DNA from: Coffea arabica
Lineage: Eukaryota; Streptophyta; Magnoliopsida; Gentianales; Rubiaceae
Assembly: GCF_036785885.1 (NCBI RefSeq)
Contig: NC_092317.1
Location: 9,612,501 to 9,676,500 of the forward strand
DNA length: 64,000 bases
Direction: 5' to 3'
The notes under the pieces were generated by a model. The model was not told where the DNA came from, did no database searches, and worked only from the letters and a program-made list of their open reading frames with translations. The number at the start of each line of letters is the position of its first letter. Position 1 is the first letter of the stretch. Positions 47,839 through 58,740 of this stretch are shown piece after piece. Both the position numbers and the translations under genes were made by a program.

Positions 47839-50800
47839 ATGTCTGAAACTGAAATATCAGAAATCCACTCCAATACCAAATCAGAAGAGACCTCAAATAT
47901 TCCACAAATAGGGGATTTGCAGAGTATCCAGGCAGCCTACAGGCTCAACGGAAAAAACTATTTGAAATGGTCACAATTTGTTCAAACATTTCTCAAATGA
48001 AAGAGCAAAATCAGCCACTTGCTTGGAACTGGACCGAAAAAGAGAGATCCTAAATTCGCTGCTTAGGATGAAGAGGATTCTATGGTCATGTCATGGCTAT
48101 GGAACTCCATGTTACCTGAAATAAGCGATACTTGCATGTTCCTACCAACAGCTCAAGATATATGGATTACTATTCGATAGACCTATTCAAAGGCAGGGGA
48201 TGCTGCCCTAATCTATGAGATCAAAACAAAGATCTCAGCCACTAAACAGGGCAACCTTTCTGTTACTCAATATGCCAATCTTCGGCAAAATCTATGACAG
48301 GAACTGGACCAATATCGGTGTGTTCGGATGTTGTGTAGTGAAGATGCAGCCACCTTGAAAAACTTTATCGAAAAGGATAAAGTTTATGACTTCTTTGTAG
48401 GTCTGAATATGGAATTTGATCAAGTCAGAGTCCAGATATTGGGGAAGGAAAGATTATCATCTCTGAATGAGACAATATCATTGATTCGAGTTGAAGAGAA
48501 TAGGCGAGAAGTCATGTTAGAGCCTAAAACATTATAAGGCTCGACAATGATTTCTACAAAGTCAAATAAAGACACAATTTGGTGCACGTACTGCAAAAAA
48601 TCACGCCATACGCGAGATGATTGCTTCAAACTCCATGGAAAAGAACAAGTCCTTAGTCGTAAAGTAGGATTCAAAGGGGGAAAAGTCCACTTAACTGTTG
48701 GAGAAGACCAAACACAAGAAAAATCCAACCAGGCTGGTATGGGAGAATTCAAGAAAGAAGAAATCGAAAAGCTAAGAAACCTCCTAAATTCCCTTGAAAA
48801 GTCCTCTAGTACGTGTTCATTGGCTCAATCAGGTAAGTACCTTAACTCTTATGCTTTAAGTGCCTCAAGCATGCCTTCTCTAGGCTCTTGGGTCATCGAC
48901 TCAAGAGCTACTGACCATATGACTCACAACCCAATCAGATTTAGAACATACAACCCATGTCCTGAAAATAGAAAAATTACTGTTGTGGATGGATCTCCTA
49001 TAACTGTTGCAGGCCAAGGGACAGTAAATCTATCAAATTCTTTGTCCCTAAATAATGTGTTGCATGTCCCAAAATTATCCTCCAATCTCATATCTATCCA
49101 TCAAATTACCAAAGATCTGAACTGTAGAGTAATTTTCTATTATACTCACTGTGTTTTTCAGGATTTGGTTACGGGGAGGACGATTGGACTTGCTAAGGTG
49201 AATGATGGGCTTTATTACCTTGAGGAGATGAGTGGCAACAAGAAGAACAAATATCAGTTATCCCTCACCTGCTCCTCAAATAATAAATCTGAAATTTGGC
49301 TTCATCATTTCCGTCTTGGTCATCCATCTTTTATTTTACTTAAAAGCATGTTTCCTTCACTTTTCAAGAATGAAGATGTTAGTAGTTTTCATTATGATAC
49401 ATGTAAAATTGCTAAACATCATAGACAATCATTTCCATTGAGTAATACAAGATCTACTAGACCTTTCTCTTTGATACATACTGATATTTGAGGGCCTTGT
49501 AGAATTTCTAGTATTTCTGGAGCAAAATGGTTTGTCATATTCATTGATGATTGTACTAGAACTACTCGGTTATTTCTTATGAAAGAAAAATCAGAAGTAA
49601 GCAGTATTTTTCCAATGTTTCATAAAATGATTTGTACACAATTTGGAAGTTTGATTAAAAGAGTAAGATCTGATAATGCAAGAGACTATTTTAATCAAAT
49701 TCTCTCATCTTTTTTTCCAAAAAGAGGGTATAATACATGAGTCATCTTGTGTAAATACACCCCAACAAAATGGGATTGCTGAACGAAAAAATAGACATTT
49801 ACTCAATGTGACTCGAGCAATTTTGTTTCAATATAAAGTTCCAAAAACTTTTTGGGGGAAGGCTGTTTTAACTGCTGCACATTTGATAAATAGAGTACCT
49901 TCAAAAGTACTAAATAATCAAAGTCCCATTGCTGCTCTTTCTGTTTTATGCCCTGATTTTAATGTCTCTTGCACATTGTCACCAAAAGTGTTTGGTTGTG
50001 TTGCTTTTGTACATGTTCATGCACACCAAATAGGGAAACTTGATCCAAGAGCTTTAAAATATATTTTTGTGGGATACTCAAACACAAAGAAAGGATATAA
50101 GTGTTATCATCCACCTTCAAAATTTTTTTTTACCTCCATGAATGTCACATTTGTTGAAAATGAACCTTACTCTCAAAGTAACAATCTTCATCCCCAGGGG
50201 GAGAGTAATGAACCTTACTCTCAAAGTAACAATCCTCATCCTCAGGAGAGTTCTTGGGAAGATAAGGAATTTCTCCTTGATCTTCAAAGTCCTACACTAA
50301 ACTTAAAGTCTTTCAATCCTGACCATACACCAAATTCTAAAGGAGAACATACTAGCAGTGAACCTGAACCTGAATTTGAAGTTGAACATGCCAGTAAAGA
50401 AATTGAACCTGATCTTGGAGCTGAGGAAAAATCTGGTTTAAATCCAATTACACCACTCAAGGTCTACTCAAGGAAGAAAGTTCATATTTCTGAACCTGTG
50501 CAAATCCAAGAATCTGAACCACAATCAGGTACTGAAAATTCTGTTCCTTTGTGTGTTCAATCTGACTCTGCTCCTTGTGAATTTAATAATTTAGACCTGC
50601 CTATTGCTGTTCGAAAAAGAACACGAGAATGCACTAAGCATCCAATCTCAAATTTCGTGTATTTCCATAGACTCTCTCCACAACATAAAACTTTCCTTAC
50701 CACCATCAACTCCATTTCAATCCCACAAACACTACAAGAGACACTTAGAAATAAGAACTGGTTACATGCTATGAAAGAGGAGATGAATGCCCTAGAGAGA

Positions 50801-52258
50801 AATAAGACTTGGGAAATTGTAAACCTGTCTAAAGGAAAGAAAACAGTGGGGTATAAATGGGTGTTTACTTTGAAATATAGAGCTGATGGTTCATTAGAAA
50901 GGCATAAAGTTCGGTTGGTCGCAAAAGGATATACACAGACATATAGGATAGATTACCAAGAGACCTTTGCACCCGTTGCAAAAATGAATACTGTGCGTGT
51001 TCTTTTGTCTTTAGCCGCTAACTTTGGTTGGTGTTTACAGCAATTTGATGTTAAGAATGCGTTCTTACATGGGGATTTAGAAGAAGAGGTGTATATGGAA
51101 CCTCTACCAGATTTCAATGAAATGTTTTTTGAAAAGAAAGTGTGCTGGTTAAAGAAAACTTTATATGGATTAAAACAATCGCCAAGGGCTTGGTTCGGAA
51201 GATTTACTAAAGTGATGCTAGCAATGCAATACAAACAAAGTCAAGGAAATCATACTTTGTTCATAAAACATTCAAAAGGAGGTGTTACAGCTCTACTTGT
51301 ATATGTAGATGACATCATCATCACCGGGAATGATCCAATTGAAAGAGAAACACTCAAAAAGTGCTTAGCAAAGGAATTTGAAATTAAAGAACTAGGGAGG
51401 CTGAAGTATTTTTTAGGCATCGAGGTGGCATACTCAAGTAAAGGCGTCTTTGTTTCCCAACAAAAGTATGTCTTAGACTTACTTAAAGAAACAGGCAATC
51501 TTGGATGCAAGGCAGCAAGCACACCCATTGAGCCTAACTTGAGATTGAATGAAGAGAAGGATGATAGCACAGTAGATAAGGGAAGATATCAGCGGTTGGT
51601 TGGGAAACTGATATACTTGTCCCATACAAGGCCGGACATAGCATTTGTTGTAAGTGTAGTAAGCCAATTTATGCATGATCCAAGAGAGAAACACTTGCAG
51701 GCTGTTAATAGAATTCTATCCTACTTCAAAGGGACACCGGGTAGAGGAATTTTGTTCAAGAAAAATGAAGGATTGCTCATAGAGGCATATACTGATGCTG
51801 ATTATGTAGGTTCTGTTGTAGATCGTAGATCAACTTTAGGATATTGTACATTTCTTGGTGGGAACCTAGTGACATGGAGGAGTAAGAAGCAATCGGTTGT
51901 TGCAAGATCAAGTGCTGAAACAGAGTTTAGAGCTATGGCTCATGGAGTTTGTGAATTGCTATGGCTCAAAATAATCCTTGATGATCTTAAAATCAAGTGG
52001 GAAGGACCTATGAAACTCTATTGCGACAACAAATCTGCCATCAACATTGCACACAATCCAGTGCAACATGATCGCACAAAGCACATCGAAGTTGATAGAC
52101 ATTTTATTAAAGAAAAGCTGGACAGTGGCATGATTTGCACTCCATATGTAGCATCAAATAATCAATTGGCAGATGTCTTAATTAAGGGAATGCCAACTTC
52201 CAACTTTGAAGACATTACATGCAAGATGGGAATGGAAAATATTTATTCACCATCTTGA
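47839..52258 (+). pseudogene. Copia gag-pol polyprotein, multiply disrupted
   Basis: Gag starts at 47839 (MSETEISEIHS). In-frame stops lie at 47998, 48064, 48178, 48295, 48535 and 49489, and a frame shift at the T run about 49709-49720 moves the rest to another frame. Domains in order: gag helical region; CCHC knuckle (CTYCKKSRHTRDDC, near 48580); protease (DSRATDHMT near 48900, with Arg in place of the glycine of the DSG site); integrase zinc region (LHHFRLGHPS near 49305, with one expected Cys as Tyr) and core (NTPQQNGIAERKN); reverse transcriptase with YVDDIII near 51305; RNase H (YTDADYVGS and ARSSAETEF). The 3' 2.5 kb is open. Several stops stand where the family has Trp or Gln, consistent with G-to-A or C-to-T changes. 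It cannot make an active polyprotein. Confidence 0.92.
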
Positions 52259-52265
52259 GGGGGAG
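52253..52265 (+). other. Polypurine tract
   Basis: TTGAGGGGGAGTG directly before the 3' LTR; the expected primer for plus-strand synthesis. Confidence 0.9.
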
Positions 52266-52495
52266 TGTTGAAAATCTAGAATATCTTTTTCTATGTATAT
52301 CCCATGATTTCTGCTCTATTTTAGGATAGAATAATTTACTCCTAATGTATTTTAGGATAGAATAAATTAGCTCCTAATTTTTAGGAAATTACAGATTTCA
52401 TGGAATTGACAAAAGTCAAATTCCATTTGTATAAATGTTGTACAGAGTCTAGAACAAAAGATATGACAGAACAATTTAGTTTTTCTTTTTGTTCA
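52266..52495 (+). repeat. 3' LTR of Copia element
   Basis: 230 bp, TGTTGAAAATCTAG to TTGTTCA, followed by CCCCC. Retains canonical TG...CA ends. Confidence 0.95.
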
Positions 52496-52500
52496 CCCCC

Positions 52501-55210
52501 TAAATCCCTTCAATTCCTCTCCTTTTCTTTCCCTCTCATTCCTTCAATTCAAATGGTTGTATTTGGATGATAGATTATATGAGATAAAATTTTTAAAAAA
52601 TATTGTAATATTTTTTTAATATGATGTATGCGAAATAAAAAAGTGGTTGAAAAATATTTTGAACATACAAGCAAATAAAATTTTGTAAATAATCCATTGT
52701 CCAGATAAAGCTAGAAGACAACCAATAGCAAATTCTCTCCATTTTTCATTTATTTCTTTTTCTTGAGTGGAGTGCACTCCAAAATCCTACTGCAGCAAAG
52801 TAAGGAACTTCTTCTTATATAGTGGCACCGTTTGGATTGAAGGAATGAGAGGGAAGGAAAATGACTCCTCCCCCCCCCAACCTACTAATTCCCCCGCCCC
52901 CCGTTTCGCCCAACTTCCTCGGCGGATGCCCTCGCGGAGCTAATAAAAATTTATCATATAATTTTATTATAGTCAAATTTTACTAAATAATCAAGTATTA
53001 AAATATCAACACATCATCAAATTATTATCTATTGTAATTTTAAAATTGAAACCCATAAAAATAATTAAACAAAAGTTATTTGAATATAATCTAACATGAT
53101 GAAACAAATATAATTAAAATAGTCAAATTTTCACTTTTGATGCAAATACAATCACTAAGTCATTATTATATTTTTTTTGAAAAAAAAAGTGTTATTATGT
53201 TAAGTGTAATTAGAAATTTAGTATAAATATATTAGTAAATTTAGTATAACTAATTAATAATTTCTATTAGTAGATATGTATAATTATTAGTATAATTGAT
53301 AATATCAATTATATTACATATTCTAATATCTATTATATAATACATATAATAATGTCATTATTATAAGTTTGCAACTAATTAAATTAAATATTATATATAT
53401 AATTGTATACATACATATATATTAATTTTTTAATGGGTGGCGGGGCGGTAGATAGGGCGGGGGAGCCGGCACCCGTCCTAATTGCCATCCCTAAGTCCAA
53501 ATATTTCCATGGAAATGGAAATAATCGATGGAAATGAAACTAATCAACCGAGAACAAGTGTTTGGTCCAATTGTTTTTAAATATGATATTCTTCTTGCCT
53601 TTGCTGGGTTTAACTTTAACCCATTTAAATCCATCTACATTTATATAAATTTGATAAGGGGTTTTTAGTGTGAAGGCTTCCTAGACCTCCAACTCACCAT
53701 TCTTTTTTTTTTTTGTAAATTTTTTATTTACTTAGATTCACAAAGTCTATTCATTCCAATCAAATGCACTTGATTTCAAAATTTTTTAAATACATTTCCT
53801 TTCAAATTTTTTAATTACTTCAAAAGCTTCCACAATGTAGCACACCAAGATTTGCGGACCTCTACATTTTTATTAGATTGACATGTATATTTTGATTTTA
53901 CAATTTGAATTCACCACAACCTCCTTATGCACTTTGCCTATTGACAACAATAAATAAATTAGCATAACTGAACATGGACTCCAAACATGATCGAATACAC
54001 ATCTTATCCTCTTATTTGGATACAAAGCATTTTTTAGTTTTGATCAAACTGAATCTATTCTCAAACATGTTATCCAATGTATGTGTGTATATATATATAT
54101 ATGTATATATAAATTTGTTAGTTGCACTTTGCATAAATTTATTATAAATATCATCTAAATTTTTTAATATATTTTCATATAACACAACTATATTAAAAAG
54201 GATGTATAAACAATAGTGCATATATGGATATAAATAAATAAATGTGCATTTTAATGGTTATTTTTTAGAAGCCTTTTTTCAACACAATTTTTACTGAACA
54301 TATTTATCTGAAAATCATTTCAAAATGTTTGTCCGTAGAAAAACATCAAAGTCAATAAAATTTCACAAATTTTATACTCCAAATTCATTTGTTCTCCAAA
54401 TCCATAATTCCAATCATTTGGTTGGTAAAAAAAATGCTTGAAAAATGAGAAAATGAATAATGAATAGTGACAAGATGAAACATGGAACCACAGGGTTAGG
54501 AAAGGGCAAATTATCATTGTGGCAAAATTTTAGCGATAGGATGGGAGGAAGAGTGGGGCAAATTATCACCGAGGCAAAATTTTAGCTATAAGATAGAAGG
54601 AAGAGTGGCAAAATAATCTAAAAAAGGAAGTGATAGAATAAGAGATGAATAGTACTACGAGAATAAGTAAGAAAAGAATCATTAGGCTGTTAAGGACAAG
54701 AAAGATAAGACTTAAGAGGAGGAATGTGTTGCTACAGGAAAAATGGGGCTTTCAGATGAAGAAGGGTGATATAAAAGGCAATTATTTAAAGAATGTATAT
54801 AAACCGGGAAGGGGGTGCCAAAGCATGGTCGTCCTCCATGTCTTGCTCACGTGCGGGTTGTTATCAAAGTGGCTGAGATGGAAATCTTTTTTTTTTTTCT
54901 TCTTTTCTCTTTTCTTCTTTTTCTTTTTTTTTTCTTTCTTCTTTCTTGGAACCCGACGTCTTTCTTTTCTTTTCTTTCTTTGTTTTGAAAGTTATCAGCG
55001 TGCTCCATCAAACGCCTTTTGTCCTTGGAACCCAACACTAATCATAGCATCTCTGCTAGCAACCTTATAAGAAAGGTCCTTGGAACCCAACACTAATTAT
55101 AGCATCTTTGCTGAGCAGCGTGCTTTTTATATTGTATTTATTGAGCTGTTAAAATTGGGATGGTGATGATTATTAGCTTCCTATTAAAAGCAGATAATAG
55201 GACCCTAGAA
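52501..55210. other. Intergenic with element remnants
   Basis: No supported gene. After the nest's right end comes a solo MITE end (52826-52854), GC-rich patches at 52868-52945 and 53434-53490 in otherwise AT-rich sequence, (TA) runs near 54090, a doubled phrase GGCAAATTATCA-CG-GGCAAAATTTTAG (54505-54590), a long CT run (54890-54980), and a 56-bp-period duplication of GTCCTTGGAACCCAACACTAAT (55020 and 55076). Confidence 0.5.
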
Positions 55211-58070
55211 TCGTAATATATCGCTGCCCAACAATAATCAATGTATAATCTTACAGTTTACACGGCAGCTATACATCCAACCCGCCTGTGCGCTGATTTC
55301 GGCCGTCTTAATGGTTCCCCGGATTTCAGACAAAGGCACTCTTTACGCCTTTTCATGGATCTTCTGGGCCCGACTTTCTATGACCAGAGGTGGAGAGTAG
55401 CTTTTTCAGTCCTTCTTCTTGCCGGCGTCTCTCGCCTTTTCTTCCTCTCCTCCACCTTATTTTGGACCTGTTCCTCAACCTTTGCTGGTTCTGTTGCATT
55501 TCTTTGGGCTCTTACTCTCACCATCAATATACTCCTTGCTGCTATTAGCTGGAAGAGGTTCTCGTTCTATTTTTACTTTTCGATTCTTTTTTTGTTATAT
55601 TTCTTGCTTCCTGCCTATCCAGGTTCTGAGCTTAATTAGCCTGTGCTTCTATCACTCTGCACTCATTTTCGCTTGTTTACTTATTAGCGTTTTCCCTTAG
55701 TTAGATTAGCTCCTGTCCCTATACTGCTTTTCCATTGTGCCTGCTGCTTAGATGCTTTACGTTTGTCTGCGCCTTGGCTGACTATGTTGTGTGCGTTCAC
55801 TTTGTTAGCTCCTTGCTTGCTTCTTTCTTTATTTTTAGCACCGTTGTTTTACATGCTGGTGTTTTTAAAGCTACTGCTATTCCTCTTGTTTGTATATCTT
55901 TGGTTTTATTTACTTATTTTTCTCATTACATGTGTCCTTGTTCGTAGAAATGTTCTTTATCATTTCTTCCTAAAAGTGCCACTGCTGTTTTGCTCAGTTC
56001 ATCTGTCGTTTACGTTCGGTCCGTTTCTTCTGTTTCTTGCATGCAGGTTGTTCGTTCCATCTCCTACAGTTAAAAGGTACTCTCTTCTCTTCCACTGTGT
56101 GAACTTTGCTGCTAAAACTTCGTTATCATTCACTCTTCTTTGTTGCTGCTTAGCCTTCATGCTCATTCCATCTTTTGTCGATTTGTTTAGCCTCTTTTTT
56201 TTTTTTTCTCTTTTCCCACTTTATGACCTTTGCTGCTAAGCCTTCGTCATCATTCAAACTTTTTGTTGCTGATTGACCTTTATGCTCACTCCCACTTTTG
56301 TCGATTTGTTTGGCCTCTTCTGTTTTCCCTTTTCCAGTTTTCTTGCTTTCTTCTTCTGCTATTTCCTTTTCCTTCCTTGTTTCTATTAATTCTGCCTATT
56401 CCGTTGAATGGCTTGTCTGCTACGGACGTTGTGTGGTATGGAAATAAAAGACATATTTCCTACCTTGTCGATATTCTGCTGCTTTATGGCTGATAGATGC
56501 CTTCTGTCTGGGAAAGCATGAGTTTTTTACTTCAGTAGTACCAGCTTCATGGATAGAAATGCCAAGCGTCGCAAACGTTATGCCGAGATGCCCCAGGAAA
56601 AGAAGGCAGATCTCTTGCGGCGCCGCAGGGAATCTATGCTAGACAGTAATTTTGTCGCACTGCCGACCTCAAAAAAACTATATCCATTAGTTGTTCTTTC
56701 TTATCGAGTTGCTGTATTGAGTGCTGGAATTGTTAGCTCCTTCATAATGTCTTCTGTGGTGGCGCATCTGCAACTACAGGTATTAGCGCTAATCTGCTGT
56801 TCGATGCAGCAATTGCCTTCCTGCATATTTCCAACATAAGTCAATACATTTTTTTTTTTTAGGAAGGCAAATGAAATGTCCAGGGCTCAAAAATTTTTTT
56901 TTTTCACAATGCTAAAACTATTCCTTCCAAGTCCAGAAAAAGTATATTTCGACTTCAAAAGAGTTTAAAATGATAAAACTTAATTTGGTATTTTATGCAA
57001 AAATTGCCGTGGAAATTTGATTTGGTCTGCTGCATTTACAACCAATGGAAAAAGCCTGCGGAAATGTGATAGTTGGAGTAATTATTCTCTCTCTCATATG
57101 TATTAGAAGATAAGTTTCCAAATTTCACCACTTAAAGAGCTCTAAATCTTCCATCCTTTTTTCTTGGAATTTTGATTTAACTGGATCATGTAATTACGAT
57201 GTTGAAGCTATCAATTAGCAGCATTTCCTAAAGTCCACTAATTAAAAAAACCTAGCACATCACTTGAATTTGAAAACTTACCAAACTTATAAATGACTAT
57301 AATTCAAAAAGGATATAAATGACTATAACAAAAAACAAAATAACAAAATTAATTAATTTAGCAACACTAAATTTAATTTTGACTTAAAACATAAACATGT
57401 TCTCTCCAAAAAAAATGAAAAAACCATTAGTGTGCCCGTTGTGATTATTACATGTTTCCTTTTCCAATGACCGGTAATGGTTCAGCTGTTGCTATTAAAT
57501 AGTTAATGAGTCCCAAGATTTTTAAGCATGCTTTCTCTATAACCAATAGCACGCCTTCAGGTAATAACTCACTCACTTAATTTCATCTCACTATTCACCA
57601 GACACTTTCACAACAAACTTATTCAGTCTTACGTATTTCTCCTATATATACCCACACAACAAAACAACTACTGCAACTTAGACTTAACAACTACTAGCAG
57701 ATGTTCACTGCAGCTCATATATTATTCCATTCTCGGCAGCTTCTTTTTTCTTTGCCAGTTTAGACTTAACAAATGAAAAACTCTCCTGCTGAAAAAAATG
57801 CCCACAACACATGCCTTCTTCGAGACATTTCATTTACTTGTTCCTAAAAATATCCAAGGTACGTGTCGAAGGTTATAGGAGAAAAAATATTTTCCTTACA
57901 TTTCCAGTATATAGTCTATAACCATGCTATGAATCCAAAAAAAACTTTCAAACGAACTAAATAATTTCTCTGTATGACAAATTTTCTTCTGAAATACAAG
58001 TTCACTGTCCCCTCAACCTGGGCATATTTACACCGTACCACCGTGCGCAAGCACGGTGAACATCTCCTAG
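55211..58070 (+). mobile_element. Probable non-autonomous Helitron
   Basis: The 3' end is convincing: an 8-bp perfect stem CACCGTGC/GCACGGTG with GCAA loop (58039-58058), a 12-base tail, then CTAG at 58067-58070 followed by T, as Helitrons end. The 5' end is proposed at 55211, where TCGTAATATATCGC follows an A (A/TC...CTAG/T), but this is less sure. The interior (55240-56240) is T-rich and leader-like. At 56549 a short frame MDRNAKRRKRYAEMPQEKK then LLRRRRESM resembles the basic N-terminal start of plant Helitron proteins. No helicase or Rep motifs follow, so it cannot move by itself. Confidence 0.65.
56549..56839 (+). pseudogene. Remnant of a Helitron-type ORF start
   Basis: A 96-codon frame whose first 35 residues are basic (KRRKRYAEMPQEKKADLLRR), a pattern seen at the start of some plant Helitron proteins. 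After about residue 40 the sequence loses this character and reads like hydrophobic noise, so I take it as a truncated relic. The link to Helitrons is an inference from position and the basic motif. Confidence 0.35.
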
Positions 58071-58119
58071 TAAGTAGTATCATGGGGTTGGGAAACTAGT
58101 GAGACTGGGGATAAGTTAG

Positions 58120-58480
58120 AGAGATGAGATTATATATTTGTTTAGTATGCTTTAATTTTGGATATTTCTTAAGGTCCTTTTGTGCTATTTTGAGAATATT
58201 TAATCTATTTTGGATTTTTAACATAAGAAATTCAGGTAGAATTTTTTTTAAATTATTTTACTTTCAAAATGTGAACGTGCATAGCATTCCTGTTTGGCAA
58301 GTGAATTTTTTGAGTGTTTATCTAAAACTTTAATGTAATTTATGTAGAAGTTTTTAAAAAAATTTTTGAAATGTGTAAATTTTTGAATATTTTGAAATGT
58401 ATAATTTAAAAATTTTGAAAAATTTTTTAAGGTTGCTGTAGTTAAAGTTTTTAAAAAACTTGTAGCAACAAACTTGGTAA
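58120..58480. repeat. AT-rich fold-back region upstream of IleRS
   Basis: Contains an imperfect inverted repeat GTTGCTGTAGTTAAAGTTTT / AAAAAACTTGTAGCAAC (58433-58470), preceded by CTGTTTGGCAAGTGAATTTTTTG and a series of AAATTTTTGAA words. This wording is typical of a small plant MITE; limits are not clear. Confidence 0.4.
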
Positions 58481-58492
58481 AAAACTTAAGTG

Positions 58493-58668
58493 TCAAAAAC
58501 TTCCATAAACCTTTTAAGCCCTCCTGCAAACGGAGTCAATTCCCACGGAATTCCAACGCCACCCCAATCCTTCCCTTGTCTCTCAAAAACTTCCATAAAC
58601 CTTTTAAACCCGCAAACGGCATCAATTCCCACGGAATTCCAACGCCACCAAAGCTTCCCTTGTCTCTC
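58493..58668 (+). repeat. Tandem duplication in the IleRS 5' leader
   Basis: Two copies of about 90 bp (58493-58582 and 58583-58668). Both start TCAAAAACTTCCATAAACC, pass CAATTCCCACGGAATTCC, and end CCCTTGTCTCT. They lie 72 to 250 bases before the IleRS start codon, so they probably fall in the promoter or leader. The palindrome GGAATTCC occurs in each. Confidence 0.85.
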
Positions 58669-58740
58669 TAAAACCTAGCCCACCATCTCCTTCCTTCATT
58701 CCCCACTAAACCCAGTGAAAATTTCAGCTCAATTGAAGGC

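Larger units (their letters stand above)
47446..52495 (+). mobile_element. Ty1/Copia LTR retrotransposon, complete but inactive
   Basis: Two 230-bp LTRs, initiator-Met tRNA primer site directly after the 5' LTR, polypurine tract before the 3' LTR, and CCCCC target duplication (47441-47445 and 52496-52500). Order protease, integrase, reverse transcriptase, RNase H identifies Copia. Total 5,050 bp. It inserted in the terminal CCCCC of the Harbinger element. Confidence 0.95.
41586..52557. mobile_element. Outermost MITE of a three-level nest
   Basis: Left end ACCGTATTTGGATTGAAGGA (41586-41605) is inverted at the right, ending TTCCTTCAATTCAAATGGT (about 52538-52557). The intervening purine-rich left arm (GGAAAGGAAGGGAAAG) has its complement CTTTTCTTTCCCTCTC on the right. 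If the Harbinger and Copia insertions are removed, about 450 bp of non-coding MITE remain. A third trace of the same end is at 52826-52854. Confidence 0.6.

Noticed and set aside
54645-55070. A 141-codon frame with a basic start and a Phe-rich end
   Set aside because: The Phe and Ser run is a long CT microsatellite read as protein, and the basic part has no family resemblance.
55241-56493. Several hydrophobic plus-strand frames that could be read as membrane proteins
   Set aside because: They come from T/C-rich DNA read in different frames. There is no start context, domain or agreement between frames; better explained as the leader-like interior of the Helitron.
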